A stretch of 64,000 nt of DNA from Schlesneria paludicola DSM 18645 (GTDB lineage Bacteria; Planctomycetota; Planctomycetia; Planctomycetales; Planctomycetaceae), in the NCBI RefSeq assembly GCF_000255655.1, contig NZ_JH636434.1:3052716-3116715 (forward strand), given 5' to 3'. The notes beneath the pieces were generated by a model, which did no database searches, was not told the origin of the DNA, and saw nothing but the letters and a program-made list of their open reading frames with translations. Below are positions 55,401 to 64,000 of the stretch, piece after piece (within the stretch, counting starts at the first letter, position 1; each line of letters opens with the position of its first letter). Made by a program: the position numbers and the translations under genes.

Positions 55401-56375
55401 ATGCGTTTCTTATCGGACATCGTTCGCAAACGCGGATTCACGTTGATTGAACTTCTCGTTGTGATCGCCATCATCGCGGTTCTGATTGCGTTGCTATTAC
55501 CCGCGGTTCAGCAAGCTCGAGAAGCCGCGCGGCGGACACAATGCAAGAACAACATGAAGCAGATTGGCCTGGCGCTGCATAACTATCACGATGTTCACAA
55601 CATCTTTCCGCCTTCGTATCTGATTCAGCCCGGGGGAAATGCCACGCTGGGGCCGCCGTCTGACGCCGGTGACGCGGGACCGGGATGGGCGGGCCTGGCG
55701 CTACTACTGCCTCAACTTGAGCAGGCCAACCTGTATCACGCGCTCGATTTCAATGCTCCGTGCTGGTCCGCATCGAATGCGTCGTTCGTGCAGCGCACGA
55801 TCCCCTCGTACCTTTGCCCTTCGGCCACGAACGGGAACAACGTCTACAACGTCGTCGACGAAGGCGGAACGGTGCTGGCGAAGTTCGCACGCAGCAACTA
55901 CGTGGCTAACGCTGGGCGCATCGACGTCTGGGATCTGACCGACGCCGACCTCTCCTCAGAGGCCGACGGGCCGCTCTATCGAAACAGTGCAACCAGGATC
56001 CGCGATATTTCGGATGGCCTGACCAACACGGTCTTTTTTGGCGAGCAGACTCCCTATCACAGTGACTCCACCTGGGTGGGTGTTGTACCGAATTCCGTAA
56101 CGTGTCCGTCGCCATTGTTTGCCTATGCCGGATGCGACGGAGCTGCTCCGCAGGTGAATGTGCACTCGGGACCCGGCATCAACGAATTTCCTCCGATCAT
56201 TCATCCCCCCAACAGCAATTTTGGGTATGTCGACGAAATGTATTCACAACATGATTCTGGTGGCAACGTCCTGTTGGGTGACGGCAGCGTGCGTTTTGCA
56301 TCCAAGTTTATGGACGGGGTGACATGGTCTCGTTTGGCAACCCGCGCCAGTGGTGAAGTCGTGGGTGACTGGTGA
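55401..56375 (+). CDS. DUF1559 pseudopilin-like protein
   Basis: This 324-residue protein starts at the ATG at 55,401, with GGGAG about 7 bases upstream. The prepilin-type N-terminus [20 protein letters not shown] (cleavage before F) is followed by [20 protein letters not shown] and the DUF1559 opening [15 protein letters not shown]. The C-terminal H-x9-DG-type motif appears as [20 protein letters not shown]. Such proteins are highly expanded in planctomycetes and probably form part of a type II or IV pilus-like surface system. A small lipoprotein gene follows. Confidence 0.94.
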   Translation: MRFLSDIVRKRGFTLIELLVVIAIIAVLIALLLPAVQQAREAARRTQCKNNMKQIGLALHNYHDVHNIFPPSYLIQPGGNATLGPPSDAGDAGPGWAGLALLLPQLEQANLYHALDFNAPCWSASNASFVQRTIPSYLCPSATNGNNVYNVVDEGGTVLAKFARSNYVANAGRIDVWDLTDADLSSEADGPLYRNSATRIRDISDGLTNTVFFGEQTPYHSDSTWVGVVPNSVTCPSPLFAYAGCDGAAPQVNVHSGPGINEFPPIIHPPNSNFGYVDEMYSQHDSGGNVLLGDGSVRFASKFMDGVTWSRLATRASGEVVGDW

Positions 56376-56480
56376 CAGAACCTCATTGTCGCCAGTCGGT
56401 ACTTCTCTGGAGCCTGACTCGAATGTCGCATCACGCTCGCTGTCGTAAGCGTTCACCATTCCGTGATCAAGAACCCCATC

Positions 56481-56903
56481 ATGTCCAATACCAGGAATTG
56501 TCGAACTGTGGACAAGTTTTCAATATCACCTCATGGAATGCTCTGCCCCCAATGCTACGTTCTCTGCGGCCTGTTGCTGTTGAGTGGCTGCCAGCGAACA
56601 CCCCAGCTTGGTTCCGACAGTCGCGAACTTTTGCAGCGTCTGCAAACGGCGGTTTCCGCAAAGAACACCGCATGGCTCGACGCGTGTGAAGATCAAATCC
56701 TTGCCACACACAATCGAAGTGCCATTCCCGATCGAGAATTGAAAGCGCTCATCTCCGTGATCGATCGTGCACGCTCAGGAGACTGGAAACAGGCACAAGT
56801 GGAGAGCTTCAAACTCAGTGAAGGTCAAACAGCCACCGCCGAAGACCGTGAGCGGTTGAAAGAGCGATCACGAAAAAAACGGGGCGAGAAGAAATCGGCG
56901 TGA
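56481..56903 (+). CDS. Small lipoprotein following DUF1559
   Basis: This is a 140-residue protein from the ATG at 56,481. A GTG at 56,463 is the alternative. The hydrophobic stretch ends in a lipobox (LCGLLLLSGCQ). The mature part is charged, helical and Lys/Arg/Glu-rich at the end (RERLKERSRKKRGEKKSA). It is located 105 bp after the DUF1559 gene, a frequent pairing in planctomycetes. No catalytic motif was seen. Confidence 0.72.
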   Translation: MSNTRNCRTVDKFSISPHGMLCPQCYVLCGLLLLSGCQRTPQLGSDSRELLQRLQTAVSAKNTAWLDACEDQILATHNRSAIPDRELKALISVIDRARSGDWKQAQVESFKLSEGQTATAEDRERLKERSRKKRGEKKSA

Positions 56904-56981
56904 CGAGACGTCCATCGAAACAATCGCGAGGTGTCTTTGTCGTCCGGAAATTCGCGCTGCGTGATGTCAGAGGAAGTGTGA

Positions 56982-58286
56982 ATGCGTCGTGATCAATCAA
57001 TCTGGCAAGGCTTGACCGCGATTCTGCACTACGACTTTTGCCCATGGGCCAATCGCTGGCTGGCGGGTCTTAGGCATCCCGTGTCCAACCTGGCATTCGC
57101 CGCCATTGCGGCGCTGGCCTGTGGGTTGTTTGTGAAATCGATCGCCTTGTTGGCGTTTGTTGTTCTCACGGCAATCGTGTGTCTCGGCTGGTTCTGGCCC
57201 GTCATCTCGACCTGCGGTGTGTCGTGCACTGTCCGTTTTTCTGAACGTCGGGTTACAGAAGGGGAGCGGGTTCGGATTGTCGTACAGATTTCGAACCGCT
57301 GCCCATGGCCCGTCTGGGGGCTGGTGATTGACCCTGGCTTCGCGATGGACGCCGAGTCGCGTTCTTCATCGGTGGTGATTCACCTCATCCATGGCTGGTC
57401 GAATCAGGAAGTGACCTGGGAGGTGATTCCACCGAGTCGCGGCGAGTATCCATTGCGGGCTCCCGACATGGCGACAGATTTTCCGTTCGGACTGCGAACC
57501 ACGCGACGTCCCATCAGGCGGTTCGACAAGCTCATCGTCTGGCCGAGCCTGATTTCTCTGGAAACACTGCTCGATGCCGCCGAGACTCGACCAACGGCCG
57601 ATGCATTCAGCGATGTGCGTACAGGCGATCGTGGCGACGTTATTGGAACGCGTCCGTTCCGCGATGGCGATTCGTTGCGACGCGTTCACTGGGTCCAGAC
57701 CGCGCGCACTGGCAAGATGATCGTGAGCGAACGGCAGATGGCCACGCAACCCGCCATCCGAGTTGTCTTCGATTCTGATCCCCAGCTTCACGATGGATCT
57801 GATCCAGATGGAACACTCGAATGGTCGATTCGCATTGCTGCGAGTGTCTGCGCCGCCTATCACCGCGAGAACGCGCTCGTCGAGTGCTGTTTCGGCCATG
57901 AGTCGATCGAGTTGCGTGGCGGAACATTGGGACTGGCTCGATTCCTCGATTCGTTGGCCAAATGGAAACCCTGCCACTCACATCACGCCCGAGCGTGCCA
58001 GCATGATCATCGACAGGCGGCCTGTCATCGAATTCATCATCGAAATTGTGGTGTATTTCAGCTCACGATTACGACAGATCGTGGAGTCGGCCATCGAGTC
58101 GAGCATCGGCATGTGCATGGTGAGCAAAAACGGGTGGTACTGAGAACACGATCCAGCGAGAAATCGTGCGAGATCTGTGGCGATTCGCACAACACGCCAC
58201 AACGACACTCCATCATCCTTGATCGTTCGGACGACATCGCTGCCGAATTTCGTCGCAAGTGGAGACTGGCCTGCCATGTGGGTTGA
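56982..58286 (+). CDS. DUF58-domain membrane protein
   Basis: This 434-residue protein has two N-terminal membrane helices (VSNLAFAAIAALACGLFVKS, IALLAFVVLTAIVCLGWFWP), a beta-rich domain, and the DUF58 signature GTRPFRDGDSLRRVHWVQTARTGKMIVSE. Near residues 330-360 is an unusual Cys/His-rich stretch (CHSHHARACQHDHRQAACHR) before the final domain. DUF58 proteins pair with MoxR ATPases and are thought to act as von Willebrand-like adaptor partners. It is the first gene of the operon and its stop overlaps the next start by 11 bases. Confidence 0.9.
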   Translation: MRRDQSIWQGLTAILHYDFCPWANRWLAGLRHPVSNLAFAAIAALACGLFVKSIALLAFVVLTAIVCLGWFWPVISTCGVSCTVRFSERRVTEGERVRIVVQISNRCPWPVWGLVIDPGFAMDAESRSSSVVIHLIHGWSNQEVTWEVIPPSRGEYPLRAPDMATDFPFGLRTTRRPIRRFDKLIVWPSLISLETLLDAAETRPTADAFSDVRTGDRGDVIGTRPFRDGDSLRRVHWVQTARTGKMIVSERQMATQPAIRVVFDSDPQLHDGSDPDGTLEWSIRIAASVCAAYHRENALVECCFGHESIELRGGTLGLARFLDSLAKWKPCHSHHARACQHDHRQAACHRIHHRNCGVFQLTITTDRGVGHRVEHRHVHGEQKRVVLRTRSSEKSCEICGDSHNTPQRHSIILDRSDDIAAEFRRKWRLACHVG

Positions 58287-60732
58287 ACGACTTTCCCATC
58301 GCGCCGTGCGACGCCTTCGCGAGGATGCTGCGAACGCACCGCCTTCCGCCGGGATGGCCCTCAGGACGACACCGCGCCTGACCTGGTCCCTGGCGCTGCT
58401 CGCCATTCTGACTTTCGAAAATTCGGCGGGGGACGGCGAACGAACTTACGCACAGATTCTATCGCTCGTGACGGCCGAGGTGCTTGCCGTGGCGTTGTCG
58501 GGCAAACTTGTTCGACGATTCGCTCGACCCGAGACGTCCCATGAATCACGACTCACTGCAATCGCCTGTCTGACAATCGCGGTCTTCGCGGTCGAACTTC
58601 TTGTTCGAGCCGTTTCGAACAGCATGCTGCCGCTTGAGCAGTTGCTGCTCATCCTGATCCGCAATGCCATCCTGGCACTCTTGCTCTTTGCAAATCGGCA
58701 AGACTGTCAGCGCGCCGCCTGTTCGCTCAGCCTCTTTCTCACGATTTTCACATCCACCCTGTCGGCTCACAATTGGCTGATCGGTTCATTCGTGTTGTTT
58801 GCCGTCATCGGAGTCTTCTGGCTGTCGGATCTTCACCGCGAGACACTGCGAGGCCGGTCGATCATCCGATCGACATCCCACCAGACACCGTCGCGGTGGA
58901 GAGCGGTCCTGTTGCTTCCGTTGGGTTTCCTGTTGGCACTGCCGGTCGCGGGACTCTCGACGCGCGCGTTGCCCGGATTCATGCCGAGTTCTGGTGGAAA
59001 GGATTGGTATTTCGAAACGGCTCAAGGAGGGGTCGGTGATGGCGATTCGCTTGTCGCCGGAATCGAGAATATCCAGAGTTTCGCCGCGATCGACGACGCG
59101 CCTTTTCTCAATTCGCATGAACCAAGTCTCTACGACATGTTCGACGATTCGTACAACGAACCGGTCAAGGTCGAACAACAGGAACGAGCGATATCGATCT
59201 CGAATCCGCGTTCCGCTCAGCCGTCCGAACGTGACCTCGCCGAGTCTCAGTCGGTCGGGAAGGAATTTTCCACAGTCAGAAAGTCAGGTCAACCGAACAG
59301 TGGCCAGATTGGCAATCGCACGCACAACGCCCTGTTGTTCGTCAAGGGGCGCGTCCCGCTCCACTTGAGACTGGAGGCATTCGATCGATTTGACGGCCAC
59401 GATTGGACGGTCGACGAATTCCTTGGCTCCGGTCCGTCGCTGCAAATGGAACGGCTGAACGAGCGTCCGTGGCTGCAAATTTCGCGACCTGTGGATGGAG
59501 CGGTCTTTGCTCGGCCGGAAACTCATGCCCTTAAAATCATTCGCCTCAACTCCAACCGAATCCCTTCGCCAACTCAGTTGCTCGGCGTTCATATCGATAA
59601 ACTCGATCGAACGGATTTCTATCGCTGGGCTCAGCCCGACATTCTGCAGATGGACCGGGAACGCCTGCCCTCGTTGACGGTGATCCACCTTCAATCGCGG
59701 ATCGCCGATGTAGGGAAACTTGAACAACTTGCACTTCAGGCGCACGGTGACAGCGGGCGTTATCGGAAGACAGAGAAGGGTGCATCCTCAGACCGAATTG
59801 AACAACTGGGACGCCTCTGGACCGAATCGGTACCGACGGGCTGGCCGCAAATTCAGCAGGTGATCCAGCATTTGCGTCGCGACTATGTCCATGATCATGA
59901 CGAACGTCCTGCGGCAGACTGCACCCACACGACAATCGACTTTTTATTCACGGCGAAACGTGGCCCCGACTATCAGTTCGCCACGGCCGCGGTTCTGTTG
60001 CTGCGTTCGTTGGGCTATCCCGCTCGACTGGTTGCAGGCTTCTATGCCAACCCAAGCCGCTATGACCACCGCGCCCAGCACACGCCAGTACACAGCGACG
60101 ACATCCATGTGTGGGCGGAGGTCTCAACCATCGGAGGAACATGGATTCCCATCGAACCGACACCTGGGTACGAATTACTTCGCCCCTTGCCAACCGTCTG
60201 GGAAATTCTCAGTGACATCGTCGACACATTCTGGCGTTGGTTGGTTTCTCATGCCGTCCTGGTTCTCGTCAGTTCGGGCACGGCGGTCGTCCTGTTCCTG
60301 ATGCGGCGAACGTTGGTCGATCGAGTCGAAGTGCTGGTTTGGTCATGGCGTTCAACCCGAAATGTGCGTGCGCGGATTCTGGCCACACTCCGACTGATGG
60401 AACGTCGCGCTCGTCGGTGGGGAGCAGCGTGCCCTCAATCGATTTCGGGCTCGATGTGGTTGATGTCCTTGTCGGTCCCGCAGAGAGGAATCGAGCGACA
60501 AACGCTGATCTACTTCGGACGGCTCGCCGACTGGGCTCAGTTCTCGCCCGAACTAACATCGCTCGCGGAACCCGATGCTGAAGCCGTCTGCCGCCACACG
60601 GTTCAAATCTGGTGGCGATTGCCCACGACGCAATTGCAACTTCGCTCCACGAAGCGACCCGACCGTCGATGGCCAGAGACGATCACACATCCGAATCCAC
60701 TTGCTCGTACACGGGAGATGACAACAGCATGA
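58276..60732 (+). CDS. Transglutaminase-like membrane protein (TgpA-type), catalytic Cys missing
   Basis: This is an 818-residue protein from the ATG at 58,276, overlapping the DUF58 stop. The N-terminal half has several membrane helices (LFLTIFTSTLSAHNWLIGSF, VLLLPLGFLLALPVAGLST). An extracytoplasmic domain follows. The transglutaminase core spans about residues 550-640 (DYQFATAAVLLLRSLGYPAR, then HVWAEVSTIGGTWIPIEPTP). The family pattern G-x-C-x-x-FA appears here as GPDYQFA, with Asp in place of the nucleophile Cys. The His is kept, and the third residue is Glu instead of Asp. A C-terminal helix and Arg-rich cytoplasmic tail end the protein. It is probably not a classical transglutaminase. 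Confidence 0.87.
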   Translation: MWVERLSHRAVRRLREDAANAPPSAGMALRTTPRLTWSLALLAILTFENSAGDGERTYAQILSLVTAEVLAVALSGKLVRRFARPETSHESRLTAIACLTIAVFAVELLVRAVSNSMLPLEQLLLILIRNAILALLLFANRQDCQRAACSLSLFLTIFTSTLSAHNWLIGSFVLFAVIGVFWLSDLHRETLRGRSIIRSTSHQTPSRWRAVLLLPLGFLLALPVAGLSTRALPGFMPSSGGKDWYFETAQGGVGDGDSLVAGIENIQSFAAIDDAPFLNSHEPSLYDMFDDSYNEPVKVEQQERAISISNPRSAQPSERDLAESQSVGKEFSTVRKSGQPNSGQIGNRTHNALLFVKGRVPLHLRLEAFDRFDGHDWTVDEFLGSGPSLQMERLNERPWLQISRPVDGAVFARPETHALKIIRLNSNRIPSPTQLLGVHIDKLDRTDFYRWAQPDILQMDRERLPSLTVIHLQSRIADVGKLEQLALQAHGDSGRYRKTEKGASSDRIEQLGRLWTESVPTGWPQIQQVIQHLRRDYVHDHDERPAADCTHTTIDFLFTAKRGPDYQFATAAVLLLRSLGYPARLVAGFYANPSRYDHRAQHTPVHSDDIHVWAEVSTIGGTWIPIEPTPGYELLRPLPTVWEILSDIVDTFWRWLVSHAVLVLVSSGTAVVLFLMRRTLVDRVEVLVWSWRSTRNVRARILATLRLMERRARRWGAACPQSISGSMWLMSLSVPQRGIERQTLIYFGRLADWAQFSPELTSLAEPDAEAVCRHTVQIWWRLPTTQLQLRSTKRPDRRWPETITHPNPLARTREMTTA

Positions 60733-61694
60733 ACTCGATCTTGGATCGGCATTCAAGCCGTCCTTCAACGGCAGATCAGGACGACATTGACCTCGTTCGG
60801 TCGCGTCTGAATCGGGCCCTGCGAGGCAAGTCAGACGTGATTGAATATGTCATTGCATGCCTATTGGCACGCGGGCATCTGTTGCTCGAAGATCGTCCGG
60901 GCTTGGGGAAAACGACGCTGGCGAAAGCGCTCGCTGATTGTCTCGGAGGACGTTTTGCGCGGGTGCAATGTACGCCCGATCTCTTGCCCAGCGACATTAC
61001 GGGATTTCAGCTTTTCAATCAGCGAACGCACGAATTCGAATTTCGTGCAGGTCCCGTTTTTTCAGAAATCCTGCTGGCCGACGAGATCAATCGTGCGACG
61101 CCGCGGACACAAAGTGCATTGCTGGAAGCCATGGCCGAACGGCAGGTCACCATCGATACCGTCCGGCATCCGCTGCGTGATGAATTCTTTGTGATCGCCA
61201 CTCAGAACCCGCATGAACAACATGGAACGTACCCGTTACCCGAAGCGCAACTGGACCGCTTCGCGATGAAACTGAGCATCGGCTATCCCGAGCGCGAACA
61301 TGAACTAACGATGCTGGCAGACGCGATTCCCGTGACAGACATCACAGAGACGGACGTCGAGTCGACATGGGATTTAGCTCATTTGAACCAGATCCAACGA
61401 TCCGTGGCCCGAGTGGCGGTAATCGCTTCGGTACAGGAGTACCTGGTGCGACTGGCGGAGCTTACGCGAAGTCATCGCGAGATTAGTCTTGGACTCAGTC
61501 CGCGCGGACTTTTGACATGGCAGCGTGTCGCTCAAGCGTGGGCCTATTTGAACGACCGCACATTCGTGACACCTCGCGACATTCAGGAAGTGGCGTGGCC
61601 GGTGCTGTCCGTGCGATTGGGCATTGAACGGGACGATCCACACGCCCTGATCGATGAGCTGCTCGAACAAGTTCCTGTTCCCGCAGGCCGCTGA
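60729..61694 (+). CDS. MoxR-family AAA+ ATPase
   Basis: This 321-residue protein starts at the ATG at 60,729, sharing four bases (ATGA) with the preceding stop and having GGAGA about 11 bases upstream. Walker A is EDRPGLGKTTLAKAL, Walker B is EILLADEINRATPRTQSALL, and sensor 1 is VIATQNPHEQHGTYPLPEAQ. The lid domain ends LSPRGLLTWQRVAQAWA. MoxR ATPases act as chaperones that assemble or activate protein complexes, usually together with DUF58 and transglutaminase-like genes as here. The usual order places MoxR first. Confidence 0.94.
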   Translation: MNSILDRHSSRPSTADQDDIDLVRSRLNRALRGKSDVIEYVIACLLARGHLLLEDRPGLGKTTLAKALADCLGGRFARVQCTPDLLPSDITGFQLFNQRTHEFEFRAGPVFSEILLADEINRATPRTQSALLEAMAERQVTIDTVRHPLRDEFFVIATQNPHEQHGTYPLPEAQLDRFAMKLSIGYPEREHELTMLADAIPVTDITETDVESTWDLAHLNQIQRSVARVAVIASVQEYLVRLAELTRSHREISLGLSPRGLLTWQRVAQAWAYLNDRTFVTPRDIQEVAWPVLSVRLGIERDDPHALIDELLEQVPVPAGR

Positions 61695-61745
61695 ATGGTT
61701 CACGAACCGAATTCCCGTACGAGTTACACGAAGACACGAGGCATT

Positions 61746-62270
61746 ATGTCCGCCACCAAGCCAATCCACACCATCCCATTGCTTCTTTGGATTGCCGCAC
61801 AGGTCTGCGGCTGCACGTCCTCTGCAACCGAGCATGACGAGCGGCTTGAGCATCACGTCCCAGCGCATCGGCCAAATACCTTCGGCGATGGCGTCCGTCA
61901 ATTGCGTCCTCGACTAATGAGGATCGCAGAAGCGCCCCCGAACAACTCAGCAATCGAACGACAGCGTGAGATCAAGGAGCTGATCGAGATTACAGGCTGG
62001 CTGCCCGTACTCGCGGCGGAGAGTCCACTGAATCAGCAAGACTGGGAACGGGCCAAGGCGAGATCCGAGGACTTGCTGCGGGCCTTTCACGTCGCGAATG
62101 CCGGGACGCAAGAGGCCGATTGGCAGAACACCATGACTCAGGTCGATGCGGTCATTCGCAGTCTGGAATTGCTGATGCCTGCTGCCGCGGAAGCCCACGT
62201 GGGAACCGACGACAAATCGCCATCGGCATCGTCAGCCAATAGTCCAAGCGCAATCAAGCCGACGAATTGA
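61746..62270 (+). CDS. Lipoprotein, unknown, between MoxR and permease genes
   Basis: This 174-residue protein starts at the ATG at 61,746. A longer frame from 61,695 is less likely. A signal peptide ends in a lipobox-like VCGCTS. The mature part is helical, with EIKELIEITGWLPVLAAESP and LRAFHVANAGTQEADWQNTM, and ends in a Ser/Ala-rich low-complexity tail. It was not recognised. Its neighbour is a metal-efflux-type permease, so a helper role in metal handling is possible. Confidence 0.65.
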   Translation: MSATKPIHTIPLLLWIAAQVCGCTSSATEHDERLEHHVPAHRPNTFGDGVRQLRPRLMRIAEAPPNNSAIERQREIKELIEITGWLPVLAAESPLNQQDWERAKARSEDLLRAFHVANAGTQEADWQNTMTQVDAVIRSLELLMPAAAEAHVGTDDKSPSASSANSPSAIKPTN

Positions 62271-62378
62271 ATCCATCGTTCACTCAATGGATCGAGCTCG
62301 CGCGAATCGCCCGTCACGAACTCGATTCACTCTGTTCCGCGAGCTGTTTCGTGGCTCTTTTGTCAAAGTGAGGGACAC

Positions 62379-63947
62379 ATGTGGGAAGCCATTGTCTGGG
62401 GAACCTGTCTACGAATCGCACAAGCATCGCTGCAGGCAGCCCCGTTTATTTTCACAGGGCTTTGCATCATGGGCCTGCTGCACCGGTTGATGGGCCAACA
62501 ACATACGCGATGGTTGTTTGGTTCGAATTCTGTGGCATCGCTGCTGCAAGCCTGGGTCATCGGACTGCTGTTGCCTGGCTGCTCACTGGGCGCGATTCCG
62601 ATCGTGAAACAGTTGCGTCGTAGCGGGATCGCAGCCGGAACCATTCTCGCCTTTGCACTCTCGTCGCCGTTGTTCGATCCGCTCTCCATCTTGTACGGAC
62701 TGACGCTCTCGAAACCATTTACGATCGTCGCCTTCGCGTTGTGCTCGCTGGTCGTTGTCACGATCTCTGGAAGTCTGTTTGATCGAATGTTTCCCGCGAT
62801 TGAGCCGGAACTTTCCGAGCCGCCAGCAACGCCACATGGAATCAAACGTTTGCTCGCGATCCTGGTCGTCATGGCCCGCGAATCGGTCAGCGGAACGGCC
62901 GGACTCATCGCCATCGGACTCGCCGGGGTGGGACTGCTCAGTGTGCTGCTGCCACCGGGAAGCCTGCAGCGAACGATGGCGCACGACAATCCCTGGTCAC
63001 CGCTGGTGATGACGGCAATCGCGATCCCGGCGTATGCGACTCCGATGACGGCCATGGGGCAACTCGGTTCGATGTTTCAGCACGGAAATTCGATTGGCGC
63101 GGCATTTATCCTGCTTGTGTTCGGAGCCGGATTGAATCTGGGTCTGCTCACCTGGATCGTTCTCAACTATGGAATTAAAAAATCGCTGGTGTGGATGGGC
63201 CTGATGCTCGCGATCGTCCTGGGGCTGTCTTACGGAATCGAACGCCCCCTGTATCCCAACGAGTTGGAAGCCGCAGATCACACGCATGCGTTCGACACCT
63301 ATTGCCAGCCGTTCCTCAGTTCTGCATCCCCCCCCGCTGGCGGCTATCCCTCCGAGATCTGGCGCCGTGTCCGACTGGAAACACAGCCACACGAGGCCGC
63401 AGGCGCGGTGATACTATTTCTGATGGTCACGCTGGGCGAGTTCCTGGCCTGTTTGGATCGGTACTGGGTGATCGAGACGTGGTTAAATCGTCCGACAGAG
63501 CCCACGGCCAATCCCGCGCGACGAACGTGGGACGTCACGATTCCAGGCCCGATACTTGCGGGGATCGGACTGGCCACAATCATCGCGTTCAGCATTGTCG
63601 GATGTTACGCCTACTATCCGACACCACACGAAACTCTCGATGAACTGAGTCTCGCGAAGACGGAAGCACTTGGTGCGGCGCTCACTGGTCACCGGGAACA
63701 TGCACTGCACTGGATTCCGGTATGCGAGAGCTGGAATCGTCGGCTGCAAGTCGGAGCCTATCTGCGTCACTGGCATCTGAGCGACTACCATCGCATGAAA
63801 GCACGGGTTTTTCGCGATCGCCTGGAAGTCTTGGAACACATGATCGAAAACCGCGACTCTGACGAAGAGATCCGTCGGCAGATCTCGCTGACATCGCGCG
63901 CATTTCTGCGACTGGCAACAGCCTATCGCGAGGAATTATCCCAATGA
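62379..63947 (+). CDS. Permease of the SO_0444/ArsP-like family (predicted metal efflux)
   Basis: This 522-residue protein starts at the ATG at 62,379, with GAGGG about 6 bases upstream. About eight to ten membrane helices are present, with the hallmark LLLPGCSLGAIPIVKQLRRS and the following AFALSSPLFDPLSILYG. The same pattern appears in permeases linked to copper, zinc or arsenic export. The C-terminal third (after about residue 430) is a soluble helical domain not usual for the family. It is the last complete gene and ends 53 bp before the window edge. Confidence 0.85.
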   Translation: MWEAIVWGTCLRIAQASLQAAPFIFTGLCIMGLLHRLMGQQHTRWLFGSNSVASLLQAWVIGLLLPGCSLGAIPIVKQLRRSGIAAGTILAFALSSPLFDPLSILYGLTLSKPFTIVAFALCSLVVVTISGSLFDRMFPAIEPELSEPPATPHGIKRLLAILVVMARESVSGTAGLIAIGLAGVGLLSVLLPPGSLQRTMAHDNPWSPLVMTAIAIPAYATPMTAMGQLGSMFQHGNSIGAAFILLVFGAGLNLGLLTWIVLNYGIKKSLVWMGLMLAIVLGLSYGIERPLYPNELEAADHTHAFDTYCQPFLSSASPPAGGYPSEIWRRVRLETQPHEAAGAVILFLMVTLGEFLACLDRYWVIETWLNRPTEPTANPARRTWDVTIPGPILAGIGLATIIAFSIVGCYAYYPTPHETLDELSLAKTEALGAALTGHREHALHWIPVCESWNRRLQVGAYLRHWHLSDYHRMKARVFRDRLEVLEHMIENRDSDEEIRRQISLTSRAFLRLATAYREELSQ

Positions 63948-64000
63948 ATTGTTGGCCCTGAAACGACGATGCAGCGAACGTTGCTGACCAAGCCGCGGCC

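Noticed and set aside
57763-58143. Frameshift in DUF58 suggested by an alternative open frame
   Set aside because: The sequence after the Cys/His-rich stretch (TTDRGVGHRVEHRHVHGEQK onward) continues in the original frame and ends at the natural overlap with the next gene, so one frame explains the gene.
63970-64000. Start of a further gene at the window edge
   Set aside because: Only about ten codons from an ATG are visible, which is too little to support a gene.

Overview
The window looks like a chromosome segment from a Planctomycetes bacterium, most likely of the Planctomycetaceae/Schlesneria type. This is inferred from gene content, not from a marker gene. The evidence is three DUF1501 proteins with Tat-like leaders, a DUF1559 pseudopilin-like protein, a DUF6268-type barrel, a secreted Gfo/Idh/MocA oxidoreductase followed by a HEAT-repeat protein, planctomycete-style Rhs and LRR proteins, and a 35-residue Lys/Ala/Pro protein of the H1-like kind. 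No rRNA, tRNA or CRISPR array was found.

Bases 1 to about 28,000 are an accessory, repeat-rich region. It holds an ISL3 transposase start cut by the window edge, a DUF1254 protein, an LRR protein, an IS4-type transposase broken by an in-frame stop, a complete IS5/IS427-type element with a CTAG target duplication, and a decayed sister copy. At its centre is a large Rhs gene with an ankyrin protein directly downstream, probably a toxin/immunity pair. The Rhs 5' end abuts a REP-associated tyrosine transposase (RAYT) cassette with inverted repeats at both ends. A segment of about 920 bp carrying a 208-residue unknown protein is duplicated in the same orientation on both sides of this locus. Further on are gene remnants, an ISL3 C-terminal fragment, small membrane proteins, a DUF952 protein and a two-gene RND efflux operon.

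This region also carries three families of dispersed palindromes. Family A has the arm GGTGTCAGGAACC. Family B is about 98 bp, with 16-bp terminal inverted repeats and TTAG/TCAG on both sides. Family C has the arm CGTTCACAGCCCG. Families B and C share core sequences, recombine into chimeras and insert into each other. One B copy splits a gene, and removing it with one flanking TTAG restores the reading frame exactly.

Bases 28,000 to 64,000 are mostly ordinary chromosomal genes. In order they are: oxidoreductase and HEAT protein, DUF6268 barrel, stand-alone LigD-type phosphoesterase, a GATC-rich non-coding stretch, the H1-like mini-protein with a strong terminator, recG, a Gly/Tyr-rich secreted protein, a class III aminotransferase, a glycosyltransferase, an OsmC protein, acetolactate synthase large subunit, two DUF1501 genes, a TPM-domain protein, a KDG-kinase-like sugar kinase, a PolB-type exonuclease, an S4 protein, an alpha/beta hydrolase, a third DUF1501 gene and a FucU/RbsD mutarotase. 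After a tandem repeat block come DUF1559 and a lipoprotein, then a likely operon DUF58 - transglutaminase-like - MoxR - lipoprotein - metal permease. The first three of these overlap and resemble the widespread MoxR/DUF58/transglutaminase membrane system in an altered order. The transglutaminase-like member appears to lack its catalytic cysteine.
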